In this document: positions 53,615 through 64,000 of the stretch, piece by piece | How positions within the stretch are numbered: the stretch's first letter is position 1 | Layout of the letters: every line of letters begins with the position of its first letter | Assembly: GCA_900169235.1 (NCBI GenBank) | Contig: FWCC01000094.1 | Span: 186,001 to 250,000, forward strand | Length of the DNA stretch: 64,000 nucleotides | Source of the DNA: Zarea fungicola | Lineage: Eukaryota; Ascomycota; Sordariomycetes; Hypocreales; Cordycipitaceae | Direction of reading: 5' to 3' | Made by a program: the position numbers and the translations under genes | The notes under the pieces: generated by a model | Told to the model about the DNA's origin: nothing | The model's input: the letters and a program-made list of their open reading frames with translations, nothing else | The model's database searches: none

Positions 53615-53913
53615 TATCTAGAGCGTTGTGAAGAAGTAAATGCGCATGTAGATGGCCAGCTCTCCTAGGGGTTTAGTAGTGACCAAAGCAAGAATGTTTC
53701 TCGGACGAGGTTGAGTCATGGACTCATGGGTGCATCTCAGACCTAACAACGGCGCGAAAACGGCATCGGACCAACCACAGGTGGGCGTGAAGCGCTGAGT
53801 GAACTACCCATCTTGATGCGCCTCATCTGCTCCGCCTCATCGGTGTGGCTTGCGTGGACGGCCAACTAGGAACCTGCTTTCACTCATTACTAACGTGCCG
53901 AGAAATGCTGAGT

Positions 53914-53927
53914 ACTACCTAGGTAGT
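53914..53927. repeat. 14-bp palindrome ACTACCTAGGTAGT
   Basis: Perfect inverted repeat about 300 bp upstream of the F-box gene start and 690 bp upstream of SND1; another member of the CCTAGG-centred family. Confidence 0.85.
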
Positions 53928-54331
53928 TTGCATGAAGCACCTGTCCCTCTACCTTTTCGCTGACACGAATATGTCGCTCCAGCGTGTCATGGTTCCGGGG
54001 TAGGAAACTCGTCGCACCAAACTCCAGGTGCAAACGTAACCCAGGCGGTGCGGAGTAGATTGGCCCCTGGACGGCCCGCCGAAATAGCGGCCACCTTGCC
54101 TCACCTGGGCAGTCTGTAGGCACACGACTTGTTGTTGCAGGGTCTGCTCTCCCACAAAGCTGCGGGGCGACTCAATTCAAGCTTCTGGCCAATAATCCAC
54201 CATCACCCAGCCATTTACTCTGGTTGATTCACTTCTGTCACAATCTCTCTGTTTGTGCAATTGGTAGCCATCTTTTCCACTCGGCTTCGTTCTTTGCTCA
54301 TTTCCCCTTCTTCCCTGTCTCCCGCCGCTAG

Positions 54332-54605
54332 GTACGTCAATCTCCGCTGTCTCGAATATGTGAGGTCACTGGCGTGCTGTCTTCTACCGTCCCTGGCGGT
54401 GTAATGCAAGCAATAACGGGCAGTGTTCCCCCCCATCGACTGCCGTGCACTGTGCTGTCGTTTGTGTGGACTATCTACGCTGTTGCTTCTAGCTCCTCTT
54501 GCCGGTTTGGAGCAGACATCACTTCGATGGCCTCTTGACCAGCATCGACTTGGCCAATTGCTAACCCATTTACGTCCCATTAGATCCCCCCGTCTATTCC
54601 TACAG
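54332..54605 (+). other. probable 5' UTR intron of SND1
   Basis: GTACGT donor at 54332, a TTGCTAACC branch site about 45 nt before the end, and a pyrimidine-rich CTATTCCTACAG acceptor ending 11 nt before the SND1 ATG. Inferred from splice signals only. Long 5' UTR introns are common in highly expressed fungal genes. Confidence 0.55.
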
Positions 54606-54616
54606 GTACATCCATC

Positions 54617-57271
54617 ATGTCGAAGACATTCATTGGCAACGTCAAGAGCGTCCTCAGTGGCGATACACTTGTCTTGACCAGCCCAAACAACCCCACGGCC
54701 GAACGAAACATTTCTCTCGCCTACGTCAGTGCTCCTCACCTGCGCCGCGACGGTGACGAGCCCTTTGCTTTCCAATCGCGCGAGTACCTTCGCAACCTCG
54801 CTGTCGGCAAGGTAGTCCAGTGTAGTGTCCACTACACAATTCCCAACTCTGGCCGAGAGTTTGGCACGGTCAAGCTCAAAGATGGCACAGACCTCCCGGA
54901 TGAGCTGGTTAAGGCTGGCTGGCTAAAGGTCCGCGAGGACGCTGGCAAGAAGGAGGAATCAGAGGAAATCCTCGACAGACTCGAAACTCTCAGGGCTCTT
55001 GAGTCTGAGGCTAAAGCTGAATCTAAGGGTCTGTGGGCTGGTGTTGGTGGCATTATCGAAGTCCAGAATGATCTAGGCAGTCCCGACTTCATTACACGGT
55101 GGAAGGGCAAGACTGTTGATGGCATCGTCGAGCGTGTTCTCAGTGGCGACAGACTACTTGTGCGCCTGCTTCTTTCTGATACGAAGCACGTACAGCCCAT
55201 GACTCTCTTGGCGGGTGTTCGTGCCCCTGCTACCGAAAGAGTCCAGACATCTACCGGATCCACACAGCCAGCTGAGGAGCATGGCAACGAAGCCAAGGCT
55301 TTCGTCGAGTCAAGACTACTGCAGCGCCTTGTCAAGGTTGAAATTGTCGGTGCCAGCCCTCAGGGACAACTGGTAGCGACCGTCCTCCACCCGCGTGGTA
55401 ACATTGCCGAGTTCCTCCTACAGGAAGGTCTGGCCCGTTGCAACGACTTCCACTCGACTATGCTCGGCGAGAAGATGGCATCACTCCGTGCTGCTGAAAG
55501 AGAGGCACAGGGCAAGAAGCTACGTCTACACAAGAATCATGTCGCAAAGGCTGAGGGTGGAAACCAGGACATGGCTGTGTACAAGGTCCTTGGCGCCGAC
55601 ACCATCATCGTTCGTACCAAGACTGGCGCGGAGAAGCGCATCAGCTTCAGCAGCGTTCGCGGCCCTCGTACAACCGAGGCTTCAGAGGCGCCCTATCGCG
55701 ACGAAGCCAAGGAGTTCCTTCGACAAAAAGTCATTGGCAAACAGGTCAAAATCAGCATCGATGGCAGCAAACCTGCTTCCGATGGCTTCGAGGCCAAGGA
55801 AGTCGCCACTATTACAGACAAGGGCAAGAACGTTGGCCTAGAACTGGTCGAAGCCGGCTGGGCAACTGTTATCCGCCACCGCAAGGATGACACAGATAGG
55901 TCGCCCGTCTATGACGAGCTTTTGGCTGCTCAGGAAAAGGCCAAGGAGGGACAAAAGGGCATGTGGTCGGGCAAACCGCAGAAGGCTAAGCAATACCTCG
56001 ATCTCTCGGATAACCTTCAGAAGGCCAAAATTATGCTTGCAACTCTACAGCGACAGAAAAAGGTTCCCGCTATTGTTGACTTTTGCAAAGCTGGCTCCCG
56101 CTTCACTGTCCTGATTCCCCGAGAAAACGTGAAGCTGACGCTTGTTCTTGGTGGCATACGCGGACCTCGCGCCCCCCGTCCCGATGGCGAGGGTGGCGAG
56201 CCTTTTGGCAAGGAGGCCCTTGACCTCGCTAACCGCCGTTGCAACCAGCGTGACTGCGAAGTGAACATTCACGATATGGACAAGGTCGGAGGCTTCATTG
56301 GCGAGCTGTACATTGGCCGCGAAAATTTCGCAAAGGTACTAGTGGAGGAGGGACTTGCAACTGTCCATGCATACTCTGCTCAAAAATCTGGCAACTCTTC
56401 GGAACTTTTCGCTGCCGAGCAACGCGCCAAGGAGGGTCGCAAGAATCTGTGGAAAGATTGGGACCCATCTCAGGATCAAGAAGATGAGGAGGAAGAGGCC
56501 CCCACTGATGCCCAAGAGTCTGAAGTTTCTCTGGAGAAGCGGCCAACCGATTACCGTGATGTTGTCATTACCAATATTGATGGCAACGGCAAGCTCAAGA
56601 TTCAAGAAATTGGCAAGGGTACGGCTGCTCTCGAGTTGATGATGAGCAATTTCCGCAAGTTTCACCTCGATTCGAAGAACAACAAGCCTCTGGCCGATGC
56701 CCCCAAGACGGGCGATTACGTCTCGGCCAAGTTTTCTCTTGACGGACAGTGGTACCGCGCTCGCGTCCGTGCCAATGACCGCACTGCCAAGGTTGCCGAG
56801 GTCCTATTCGTCGACTACGGCAACTCAGAGAAGGTCGCCTGGTCCAACCTCCGCACTCTCGATCAATCTCAGTTTGGTGCTCAAAAGCTCAAGCCCCAGG
56901 CTGCCGATGCCTCCCTTTCCTTTGTGCAGCTTCCCACCGGCTCCGACTACTTTGAAGAGGCCGTTTCCTTCATTGCTGAGCTAACTGAGGGCAGGCGCCT
57001 GGTCGCCAACTTTGACTACGTGGACGCCAAGGAAAACATCAGCTACGTTACTCTCTATGATCCCAAGGCTGATGGTGACCTTCCTGGCCCTAACGACTCC
57101 GTCAACAATGAGATTGTTGCTTCTGGATTTGGTATGGTTCCGAAGAAGCTCAAGGCCTGGGAGCGCAGCAAGGCCTTTGAACCTGTCCTGCAGCACCTTC
57201 GCAAGACGGAAACTCAAGCCAAGATCGAGCGACAGGGCCAGTGGGAGTATGGTGATTTGACCGAAGACTAA
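54617..57271 (+). CDS. SND1: Tudor-SN / SND1 (staphylococcal nuclease domains plus Tudor)
   Basis: Single exon, 884 residues. A ribonucleoprotein with scaffold and nuclease roles in RNA processing and stress granules in animals, plants and fungi. Four staphylococcal-nuclease-like domains lie in tandem at about 1-145 (FIGNVKSVLSGDTLVL), 165-310 (VDGIVERVLSGDRLLVRLLL), 320-460 (MAVYKVLGADTIIVRTKTGA) and 490-640 (FTVLIPRENVKLTLVLGGIR). A Tudor domain follows at about 694-755 (DYVSAKFSLDGQWYRARVRA; VLFVDYGNSEKVAWSNL), then a partial fifth SN domain to the C-terminus. This order and length are diagnostic. The ATG follows a probable 5' UTR intron. No shifts or missing domains are apparent. Confidence 0.96.
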   Translation: MSKTFIGNVKSVLSGDTLVLTSPNNPTAERNISLAYVSAPHLRRDGDEPFAFQSREYLRNLAVGKVVQCSVHYTIPNSGREFGTVKLKDGTDLPDELVKAGWLKVREDAGKKEESEEILDRLETLRALESEAKAESKGLWAGVGGIIEVQNDLGSPDFITRWKGKTVDGIVERVLSGDRLLVRLLLSDTKHVQPMTLLAGVRAPATERVQTSTGSTQPAEEHGNEAKAFVESRLLQRLVKVEIVGASPQGQLVATVLHPRGNIAEFLLQEGLARCNDFHSTMLGEKMASLRAAEREAQGKKLRLHKNHVAKAEGGNQDMAVYKVLGADTIIVRTKTGAEKRISFSSVRGPRTTEASEAPYRDEAKEFLRQKVIGKQVKISIDGSKPASDGFEAKEVATITDKGKNVGLELVEAGWATVIRHRKDDTDRSPVYDELLAAQEKAKEGQKGMWSGKPQKAKQYLDLSDNLQKAKIMLATLQRQKKVPAIVDFCKAGSRFTVLIPRENVKLTLVLGGIRGPRAPRPDGEGGEPFGKEALDLANRRCNQRDCEVNIHDMDKVGGFIGELYIGRENFAKVLVEEGLATVHAYSAQKSGNSSELFAAEQRAKEGRKNLWKDWDPSQDQEDEEEEAPTDAQESEVSLEKRPTDYRDVVITNIDGNGKLKIQEIGKGTAALELMMSNFRKFHLDSKNNKPLADAPKTGDYVSAKFSLDGQWYRARVRANDRTAKVAEVLFVDYGNSEKVAWSNLRTLDQSQFGAQKLKPQAADASLSFVQLPTGSDYFEEAVSFIAELTEGRRLVANFDYVDAKENISYVTLYDPKADGDLPGPNDSVNNEIVASGFGMVPKKLKAWERSKAFEPVLQHLRKTETQAKIERQGQWEYGDLTED

Positions 57272-57960
57272 GCAACAATCTAGCTTAGCGACAACCGCAA
57301 AATAACAAGAAAAGAAGAATGTGGATGCTTATTTACTGGAAATTCCAGCATGAAGGACACTGAATTTGTTTGTTTTGCTGGAGGGGGGTTTCAGGTGGAG
57401 AAGACCTGCCTTCTCCTTGTTGTGGCATCTCGTTTGAACAAAAACGAGCAATCATCCTACACTTTGGACGAGTGCGGCGATAAGATGGGCTATATATAAA
57501 ATGTTGCGTATTAGAGTTAACGAATTAACGAAACATTAGCATTCTCAACCTATCTTGTGCTATGTGACTGATTAACCTGCTGCGTTTGTTCGTGTACGGT
57601 GTTTGCATTACCGTTTGCTCAAGCTGAGATGCTGAGCCACCATGCGTTTGTATCAGTTTTAAAAATCTTCACTCTCTTCTATTTTATAAACCTTTTCCTT
57701 CCACTTTTCTCAATCCCTTCAACCTTATCCAGCAGAGAGTCTGCTTCTTTACTCTTCACGGACCAAGCCTATCGTTGCGGACGAAGTACTTCGACTCGAT
57801 CCAGGAACCATCGTGGGTGTGTTCTCGCAAAGCTCAACCCAACGGGGTGAAAGGTGTTCTAAAAAGATAAACAGTGAAGTAAGTCAAATATTGAAAATTA
57901 TTCGAAATTAAAATATTAACATCAATCTTAAATCCCAGATAGTCCTTTGCTCACTTCTCA
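57272..57960. other. intergenic
   Basis: SND1 3' flank and the promoter of the small membrane-protein gene. An 83-codon ORF at 57599-57850 is T-rich and without features; not called. Confidence 0.5.
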
Positions 57961-58353
57961 ATGTTTTGGTCCATCGTTGCCCCAGTCGCCTTAGCCGTCG
58001 GCGCTCTCGTCCAGCCTATCCTCTCCGTCCTTGGGTTTACCTCGCTGGGAGTTACAGGAGGTAAGTAAAAGACCCTTTATTCAAACTTTGCACTGCTTCT
58101 CCCATGTAAGTTGGAATAGGCTAACGAAATGCCTGTTTGTTCATCCATAGGCTCTTTGGCCGCCTCCTGGCATGCATCGATCGGCAGCGTCGCCCGCGGC
58201 AGCCTCTTTTCCATACTTCAAAAATTCGGAACATTGAGACTGGTCTCTTTTTTTCTCGGCTTTCTGGCCGCTGTAGCATGCATCCTTATCATGTTTGCAA
58301 TCCTCTACTATGTCTCTCACGGGGCTGGTAGCCGCCTAGATGCTGCACAGTAA
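57961..58353 (+). CDS. IFI6/ISG12-family small membrane protein
   Basis: Two exons, 57961-58060 and 58151-58353, give 100 residues. The join restores the family core LGFTSLGVTGG-SLAASWHAS followed by IGSVARGSLFSILQKFG, matching the interferon-inducible 6-16/ISG12 domain (Gly/Ala-rich hydrophobic helices with the Ser-Leu-Ala-Ala and Gly-Ser-x-Phe/Val motifs). A first hydrophobic helix (about 5-24) and a C-terminal transmembrane helix (about 64-90, LVSFFLGFLAAVACILIMFA) flank it. Animal members sit in mitochondrial or ER membranes; filamentous fungi carry homologues of unknown role. The start is the first ATG, and the GT-AG intron of 90 bp interrupts a Gly codon. Confidence 0.82.
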
Positions 58354-61300
58354 CAAAACACTCGCGTTGCACTGGTGTTAGCTGAAGTTCCCGTCGATAA
58401 GAATTGTGTATTTAAAAAATAGATTTGGAGTTTTCTGCAGCTATTCGCGCAGGAGCGCTGACACATATCCGTGCATGGCTATTAGTCGCCAGAGGGACGC
58501 CCAAGTTCAACACGGCTGGTTACAGTTGTGAGAACTCCAAAAGAGGCATCATGTGAAGGGAACTGCTATCATTGGTTATTATTCTTTTGTTGTTAATTTA
58601 TTTGGTTTTGGATGCGCCATTGTGTGGGAAATTTCATCTCCCGGGCTCATGTGGACGTTTGCAACGGTACATGGTCTCGCGGCCTGAACGTGGCTCGATT
58701 CACCACATTTTTTCTGCTCTGCTGCTTGGGATCTGTTTATAGCAATCCAAAGTGAGCGATATTTACAAGCCTTTGCCTTCGATTCCTCTCTGGCTACATG
58801 TGCGGCTGCCTGGTTGCGATCATAGAACCAGTTTCACCCGAAGCGACGCAAAACGGGTCGAATTGTTGTTCTGCACCTGAAAGACGCGGGGTTACCAGCA
58901 AGAGAAGAACACACACAGGCTAACCAATTGGCTTGGAGTCTTAAGCTTCAATCAGCTATTCCCTCCGATTCTACTTGCTGCGTCAGTCTGATCTTTTCAC
59001 TTTTGTCAGGCCATATTGTCCTTGTGTGGACCGGCCGGCCAATGCCGTATCACATGCATGACAAAAGCCACTTCAGGTCTGAACTTTGAAATCACATCCA
59101 CATTGTGCAGGGGAGCTCTTGTGACTACTCCTCTATCATGCAACTAATACAGCTGGTAGAATCAAATTCTGAAGCCCGGCTACTGGCACAGTGTAACAAA
59201 CGTCATCTAATCAACTCAACACGGTGTTTGGGCAGGGGGCGAGTGGCCATGGCCTCCAAGTATGTTTTGGGTAGCTAGTAACTAACCATCCAAATGACCG
59301 TCCAAAGTTTCACCATGTTAGCTTAAACGCAGCCTCTGACAGAGACCCGCTAACTATTTATGGGATGGCAGTTGGATCGGACAGGTTAGTTCTCAGGATT
59401 GCGTGCCTGTTGAGGATGTTGCCGAACAGTAGCGGCTGTAATGATCGCCGAATGTAACACCGAACCAGCCTCGTAGATACTCCAAATAGCTACGCGAGGC
59501 AGCCCAGACTCAAGCCATAACAAGCCGGCTGGCAAGCCTAACCAACTAGCCATAGGCTTCCACTTGGCGCCAATTAATTGCAAAGAAATGAGCAGATACA
59601 ATAGTTAGCTAATGTAATAATCCACTGCTCGCTTGGGCACGTAGGGGTGGCATCTGGTGTGGTTGGGTGAGCTGTTGCTGCTAAACAGTGATGGCCAGTG
59701 TTGTGCCTGCTAGCAAACTTCCAAGGCAGCCTATTATGAAAGTGGTATCAAAAACACAGAAATCGGGCTGTATCCTGCCCGTTAACCTGCCACGTACTGC
59801 AGTCTTTCTCGGGGGGTCTGGAACCGAGACAAAACCATGCGATGAAAGGACTCCACACTGGTCGTTGCGTAGCTTCTGGAGCTCATCAACGAGCACAGCT
59901 TATTATGCCGAATCTGTATAATCCCCCGCTTCTAAGAACCTTAGGTTGCCCACTTCCCCAGACATGGGTCAAGTGGGCATGCAGTAACGAAACAGTCTGG
60001 ATTTGGGAAACGTGATTAATACATTCCCATTGAATCAGTCGCACGCAAAGTGAATAGTTAGTTACTTTAAGCTTGAGAACGCCACCGCTCTTCCCATGTG
60101 GCACCAGCTAAACTGAGGCGGAGCAGCGTTTTGCATGCATGCATGTGAGAATAACCAGGGTCTAAGGCCGAGAGATTATCTGGTTGAGGATCTCTGCTAA
60201 AATAAATTGCCCAGGAAATTTGGCAGATGTGGTGGTGTGTAGGGCAAGGAGAGAGGTTCAGGGTTTAGGTGGCCGGCCGATTACAGCAGACTTTGGAAAC
60301 TGCATTGCAGCTTCATCTTCATTCTTGTAACGTAACTAGCAGTAAAACTAGGGGCATGGACCAGGTAGTATTCTTGTCTCTTCCCCAGCGAGCTCTGCAT
60401 GAGCCCGCTACCTGAATTCTCGTTCCGTTTGTCTTCGTATCAGCTCCCTTCTCAATATCTGAATTGAGTACCTAGTTACGTCAACCTGGTCTTTAGACCG
60501 TTTCAACTTGGTGTGATGGCTGGCGTCCTCAGCAGTGTTGTGACGCAATTCCTGGACCATTGGTGGGTGGTTCGCAAAAATCAGGCTCTGGAGACGCCTG
60601 CTTCTGGAATCGATTATTTGATTGACATGAACCCGCTTAAAACTCCGGTTTGTAAGTGCCAACTAGCTCACGCAATGGGTTGTTATTTTACAGGTTACGC
60701 AAATCTCTTGCATGAACGCCCCGCATGCTGAACTGGTAGTTGACTTGGTACCTACTTGACATGTTGCAGTGCAACTACAAATTGTGAAGCCTTTTTGTTA
60801 CGTCAATGATTAGTGCTCCTTGGTCGTATATGTAGGGGAAGCAAAGTGGAAGGAAGCAAGGTAGAACCATTCAAAAATAAGAAATTCTACTGGTCCCGTC
60901 GCGAGTCCACCATGAGGGTAATAGCACATCGTCCTCCTCGCCTAAACTGTGTCTTCTGGCTAGGATGAGAGGCGCTGCTACGCCGCAGGTCTGCATCCAG
61001 TAGCAGGATACAGCTGAAGAAACGAAACAAAAACCGTTTACTGGCAATACCGGTACCATGCAGCCACAAAGCCTTCTCACTTGCTCAAGTTGGCCGATTG
61101 ACACGCCAGTAGAGAATGTGGCTTCTTGTAGGTGGTGGCGAATCCTTCGAGGCACAGCATCCGGAGACTGTTGGTGTTGGCGGTGTCATTTGGTGGAGGC
61201 TGGCTCTGGGCAGATTCCGTCCGGCCATCCAGTTTAGGGAGGTAAATCGATTTGGTCAACTATTACTTGGCAAAATGCACTTGACGGGAGGAATCGCCGA

Positions 61301-62032
61301 TTGGCTGAGGTACATAACTCTGAGGAGGAATCGCTCCAACAATCCTGTCACTCTACTCAACTACTTGGATCACCAGCTCTTTCGGGTTTATAGCTATTCA
61401 ACTTTACTATTCACTGATCGCATCTGCACACCAATGGAATAGAATGCCATTTTCTCACGTGCCCAAGAACCATAATTCGTTAATAACGGCTCGCCCCCGA
61501 ACAGGACCGTCCCACCCCATCCTGGCTGAGATGGACCGAGCTGTTACTAAAAAGCATGTGAGCTACAACATCTAGTCCCACCGGTGATGCACCTAGTGCG
61601 ACACCATGCTCCCCTCAACTCCGTCAACAGACAGACAGCATAAGCCATGCACCTCCAACCCAACAGGCATGACCCAATGCATAAGGTACCCCGAAAGGCG
61701 CCGCCACTGGGGTCCTCCTGGTCAGTCTGTTCATCCGTTCCCCAGCCTCACACCCATGGGGCAGATCCCGGTTCTAGTCTACTACACAGTCTGGTTCGGC
61801 GTGTTCAGTCCCGTAGTGCTAGTTAATAAAGATTGATTTATTCCAAAGAAGAGTCTCACTCCATTACCTTCTCCTCCTTCTTAGTCTTTCCATTGGCCAT
61901 GTCCCATGTCACATTTTCTGTTCGATACTTGAGTATTGAAGTCGAGGCTGTTATCTATATTACCTTTCCTTTGGAATCTTCGTCTCGCCAGCTGCCTCTT
62001 ATCTAATTGGCAATACTCATAAACCTGACAAC
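58354..62032. other. 3.7-kb gene-free interval
   Basis: The longest interval without a recognisable gene. ORFs are all under 110 codons, overlap on both strands and have no domain. No transposon ends or tandem repeats were noticed. The last 300 bp presumably form the promoter of the receptor gene. Confidence 0.5.
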
Positions 62033-63334
62033 ATGGTGGCCAATCTCTCAGGATACAGGGTGCCTGGTGTGCCGCACTATGAACCAGGTGCTATGAGAAG
62101 ATGGATTATTCTTTCTACGTCATGGACAACAACATTCGCCGTCACCTCAGTTTGCCTCCGTCTTCTCAGTCGACGCATGAGAAAGCAAGCATTATGGTGG
62201 GATGACTATCTCATCATGTTTTCCATGGTACATGCTGTCGAATAAAAACAAAATAACTGCAGAAGCTAACGGTCTAGATATGGAATTGGGTCGTCCTAGG
62301 CATCGGATTTGCCATGTATATAGAGGGTGTTGGTAATCACGTCGATCAACTCTCCGAACATGCTGTGCAAAACATCTCCAAGTGGCTACTCATCACCGAA
62401 ATTATCTACATTTGGAATCTCTGCTGGACAAAGCTGAGTCTCCTGCTCATGTATTACCGAATCTTCCACTATGCCGGCTTCAAGAAGCAGGTGGTTGTTG
62501 TTGGTTCATTCGTCGTCATTTGGGCCATCACCATCTCCTTTCTTTTCACCTTTATCTGCAAGCCAGTAGAGAAGCTTTGGATTCCTGATCTACCTGGAAG
62601 ATGCATCAACGAGGTGGGTGTTTGGCTTGCCAATGCCAGCAGCACCATCTTTAGCGACATTGTGATTCTACTCTTGCCTATTCCCCAGATCTGGCGGCTG
62701 CACCTCAAAAAGAATGAAAAAGTCGGCTTGACGGTTGTATTCGGTCTCGGCTTCTTGTAAGTTTCCCTAGGGTTATTCTGGACCCCTTTGATCAGTAATT
62801 GACAGCGAATGCAGTGCTGTCTTTACATCCTCCTACCGAACATGGGTTTTATTCAACTACGACAAAAACGATATTCCATATTCCTTGGCTCCGCTTCTCG
62901 TCTGGTCTGATGTAGAAATGTGTGCCGGCATCATATCAGCGTGCCTGCCTACCCTTCGGCCAGTCCTGAACGCCGCCGCCAGCAAAATGGGCATCAGCCT
63001 CCGAATGACACGCTCGACCACTTCAGCCCCGCCGGATGCCACCATCGCAACAATTTCAAACATTAGCAGCAGAAAGCCACACGTTTCCGTCATGTCGACA
63101 CATCACGATCCGAGCGATAATAACCTCGATCGGAATCCGTTCTACAGATTGAATGACGAGTCCGACGCAGATGTCATGCTCGCTGCGACGGAAACGAGCT
63201 CGATTGGGAAATCGAGGCGAACCGAGTCCAAGGCAAGCTGCTATGAGCTACAGGCCATTGAGACGGCAGGATTTAGTGAGGAGTCTATTGAAAAGGCGTT
63301 TCAAACGCAACGCATGAACCATTCACGTGTCTGA
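62033..63334 (+). CDS. Pth11-like integral membrane protein (fungal rhodopsin-fold domain)
   Basis: Three exons: 62033-62227, 62278-62756 and 62815-63334, giving 397 residues. Belongs to the large family of ascomycete membrane proteins with a rhodopsin-like domain, including putative Pth11-type G-protein-coupled receptors. Seen: hydrophobic segments at IILSTSWTTTFAVTSVCLRL, WNWVVLGIGFAMYI, an interface helix then WTKLSLLLMYYRIFHYAGFK (the K-x-S-x-L-x-x-Y-x-R-I-F motif typical of the family), VVVVGSFVVIWAITISFLFT, SDIVILLLPIPQIWRLHL, and further helices. FTFICKPVEKLW supplies the conserved Cys-x-Pro between helices. The C-terminal ~120 residues are polar, Ser/Thr-rich and cytoplasmic. Introns have GTACAT and GTAAGT donors, with a GCTAAC branch site in the first. 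Ligand unknown. Confidence 0.87.
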
Positions 63335-64000
63335 GAACGACTTTGCACACGGGCGTGAGCAGAGCTGATGAAAATGCCACGCGGCAAAAGCCGAGTCTAC
63401 TTTCGAAGAGAAAAAAAAAAGAGCAGGAAGTTTGGTCCCCTTTAGCGCTTGTTGGACAGATAATGATTGAACGATTGGGCGGCGTTCGTGTTTCTGTTTA
63501 TCGATTTATGGTATTCTCCTTGTATACTAGTTGGAGGACTTGATCTGGCGGCATGCAGAAATAATTGCATACATTTTAAAAATATCGATTCCAAAGATAA
63601 ATTAGCTTGGCAAAGCTCCATTCATCCGAGTTAAATCGATCGAGTGACTAGATCAAAAAGGCCGATGCCGAGGGAGCTGTTTCGGGAGAACAGTCTTTGC
63701 CGCGCTAACCCAAGACATGGTCCATTCAGCCAAGCAAGCATCGATGACGGCATACCACTGAGTGGCATCGACGCTTGTGGCCGAGCTGCCAAAAGCCAAA
63801 AGCAGGATTTCGCGCTTTACGAGACGATTAGACTGGCATTTTCTCTTTTAACAACCAAACTCGAAACGGCTACGGGTAAAGGTTTTAATTGCCGATATCG
63901 TTCCTTCTTGTGGCTTTCCGCTCAACGACAGCATCACAGGCTACAAATTCGCTCGAGGCTTCAAGACTTCAGAAAATAGTTCGCAATGAGCTCTGGCACT
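63335..64000. other. right edge of window, no gene supported
   Basis: Contains the receptor's 3' flank with a run of A near 63410. A 111-codon plus-strand ORF at 63644-63979 has no recognised features; its reverse strand is also broken by stops. A gene beginning beyond the edge cannot be assessed. Confidence 0.45.

Larger units (their letters stand above)
53615..54616. other. divergent promoter region, F-box gene and SND1
   Basis: 1.0 kb between two start codons. Contains a CCTAGG palindrome and, near SND1, a probable 5' UTR intron (both listed separately). A minus-strand ORF of 205 codons overlaps the SND1 start and is rejected. Confidence 0.5.

Noticed and set aside
54215..54832. 205-codon minus-strand ORF over the SND1 start
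   Set aside because: Antisense to a certain coding region and its probable 5' UTR intron; no domain.
63644..63979. 111-codon ORF at the right edge
   Set aside because: No recognisable domain or splice context; may be chance.

Overview
The window is nuclear DNA from a filamentous ascomycete, most likely Sordariomycetes and probably Hypocreales (an inference from protein style and architecture). Genes are interrupted by short introns of about 45-80 bp with GT(A/G)NGT donors and CTAAC/CTGAC-like branch sites. Neighbours are functionally unrelated, and intergenic DNA is rich in TACCTAGGTA-type palindromes. No rRNA, tRNA, CRISPR array or intact transposon was seen. Twenty-two coding genes and one decayed gene are supported.

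Left part (1-12.4 kb): an AT-rich edge (1-430), a 2EXR-domain protein, the C-14 sterol reductase of ergosterol synthesis (ERG24), a GPI-anchored CFEM protein, and the WD40-RWD-RING protein WDR59/Sea3 of the GATOR2/SEA complex. At 12.7-13.75 kb lies an undescribed relic: a frameshifted, stop-ridden copy of porphobilinogen deaminase (HEM3) that still carries the trace of an intron.

Housekeeping block (14.5-23 kb): UBC13 (+), then on the minus strand ATP synthase subunit d, NAC alpha and ribosomal protein eL14, then a 3.1-kb gene-free gap and the mitochondrial Fmp46-like protein. Next come a 1146-residue uncharacterised protein with an RRM-like segment and an apparent GC-AG intron, complex I subunit NDUFA2 divergent from mitochondrial pyruvate carrier MPC2, and the long single-exon Rho1 exchange factor ROM2 (30.3-35.6 kb).

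Right part (38-64 kb): a more accessory-looking stretch with a short-chain dehydrogenase, homogentisate 1,2-dioxygenase and a single-exon cytochrome P450, widely spaced. Then Cu,Zn superoxide dismutase, a Ser/Arg-rich lineage-type protein, an F-box protein, Tudor-SN (SND1), a small IFI6/ISG12-like membrane protein, and a Pth11-like fungal rhodopsin-fold receptor. Long gene-free intervals (19.1-22.2, 35.6-38.1, 41.0-43.8, 47.4-50.6 and 58.4-62.0 kb) hold only small random ORFs.

Exon borders were derived by hand from splice signals, reading-frame continuity and recalled family conservation. No database search was made.
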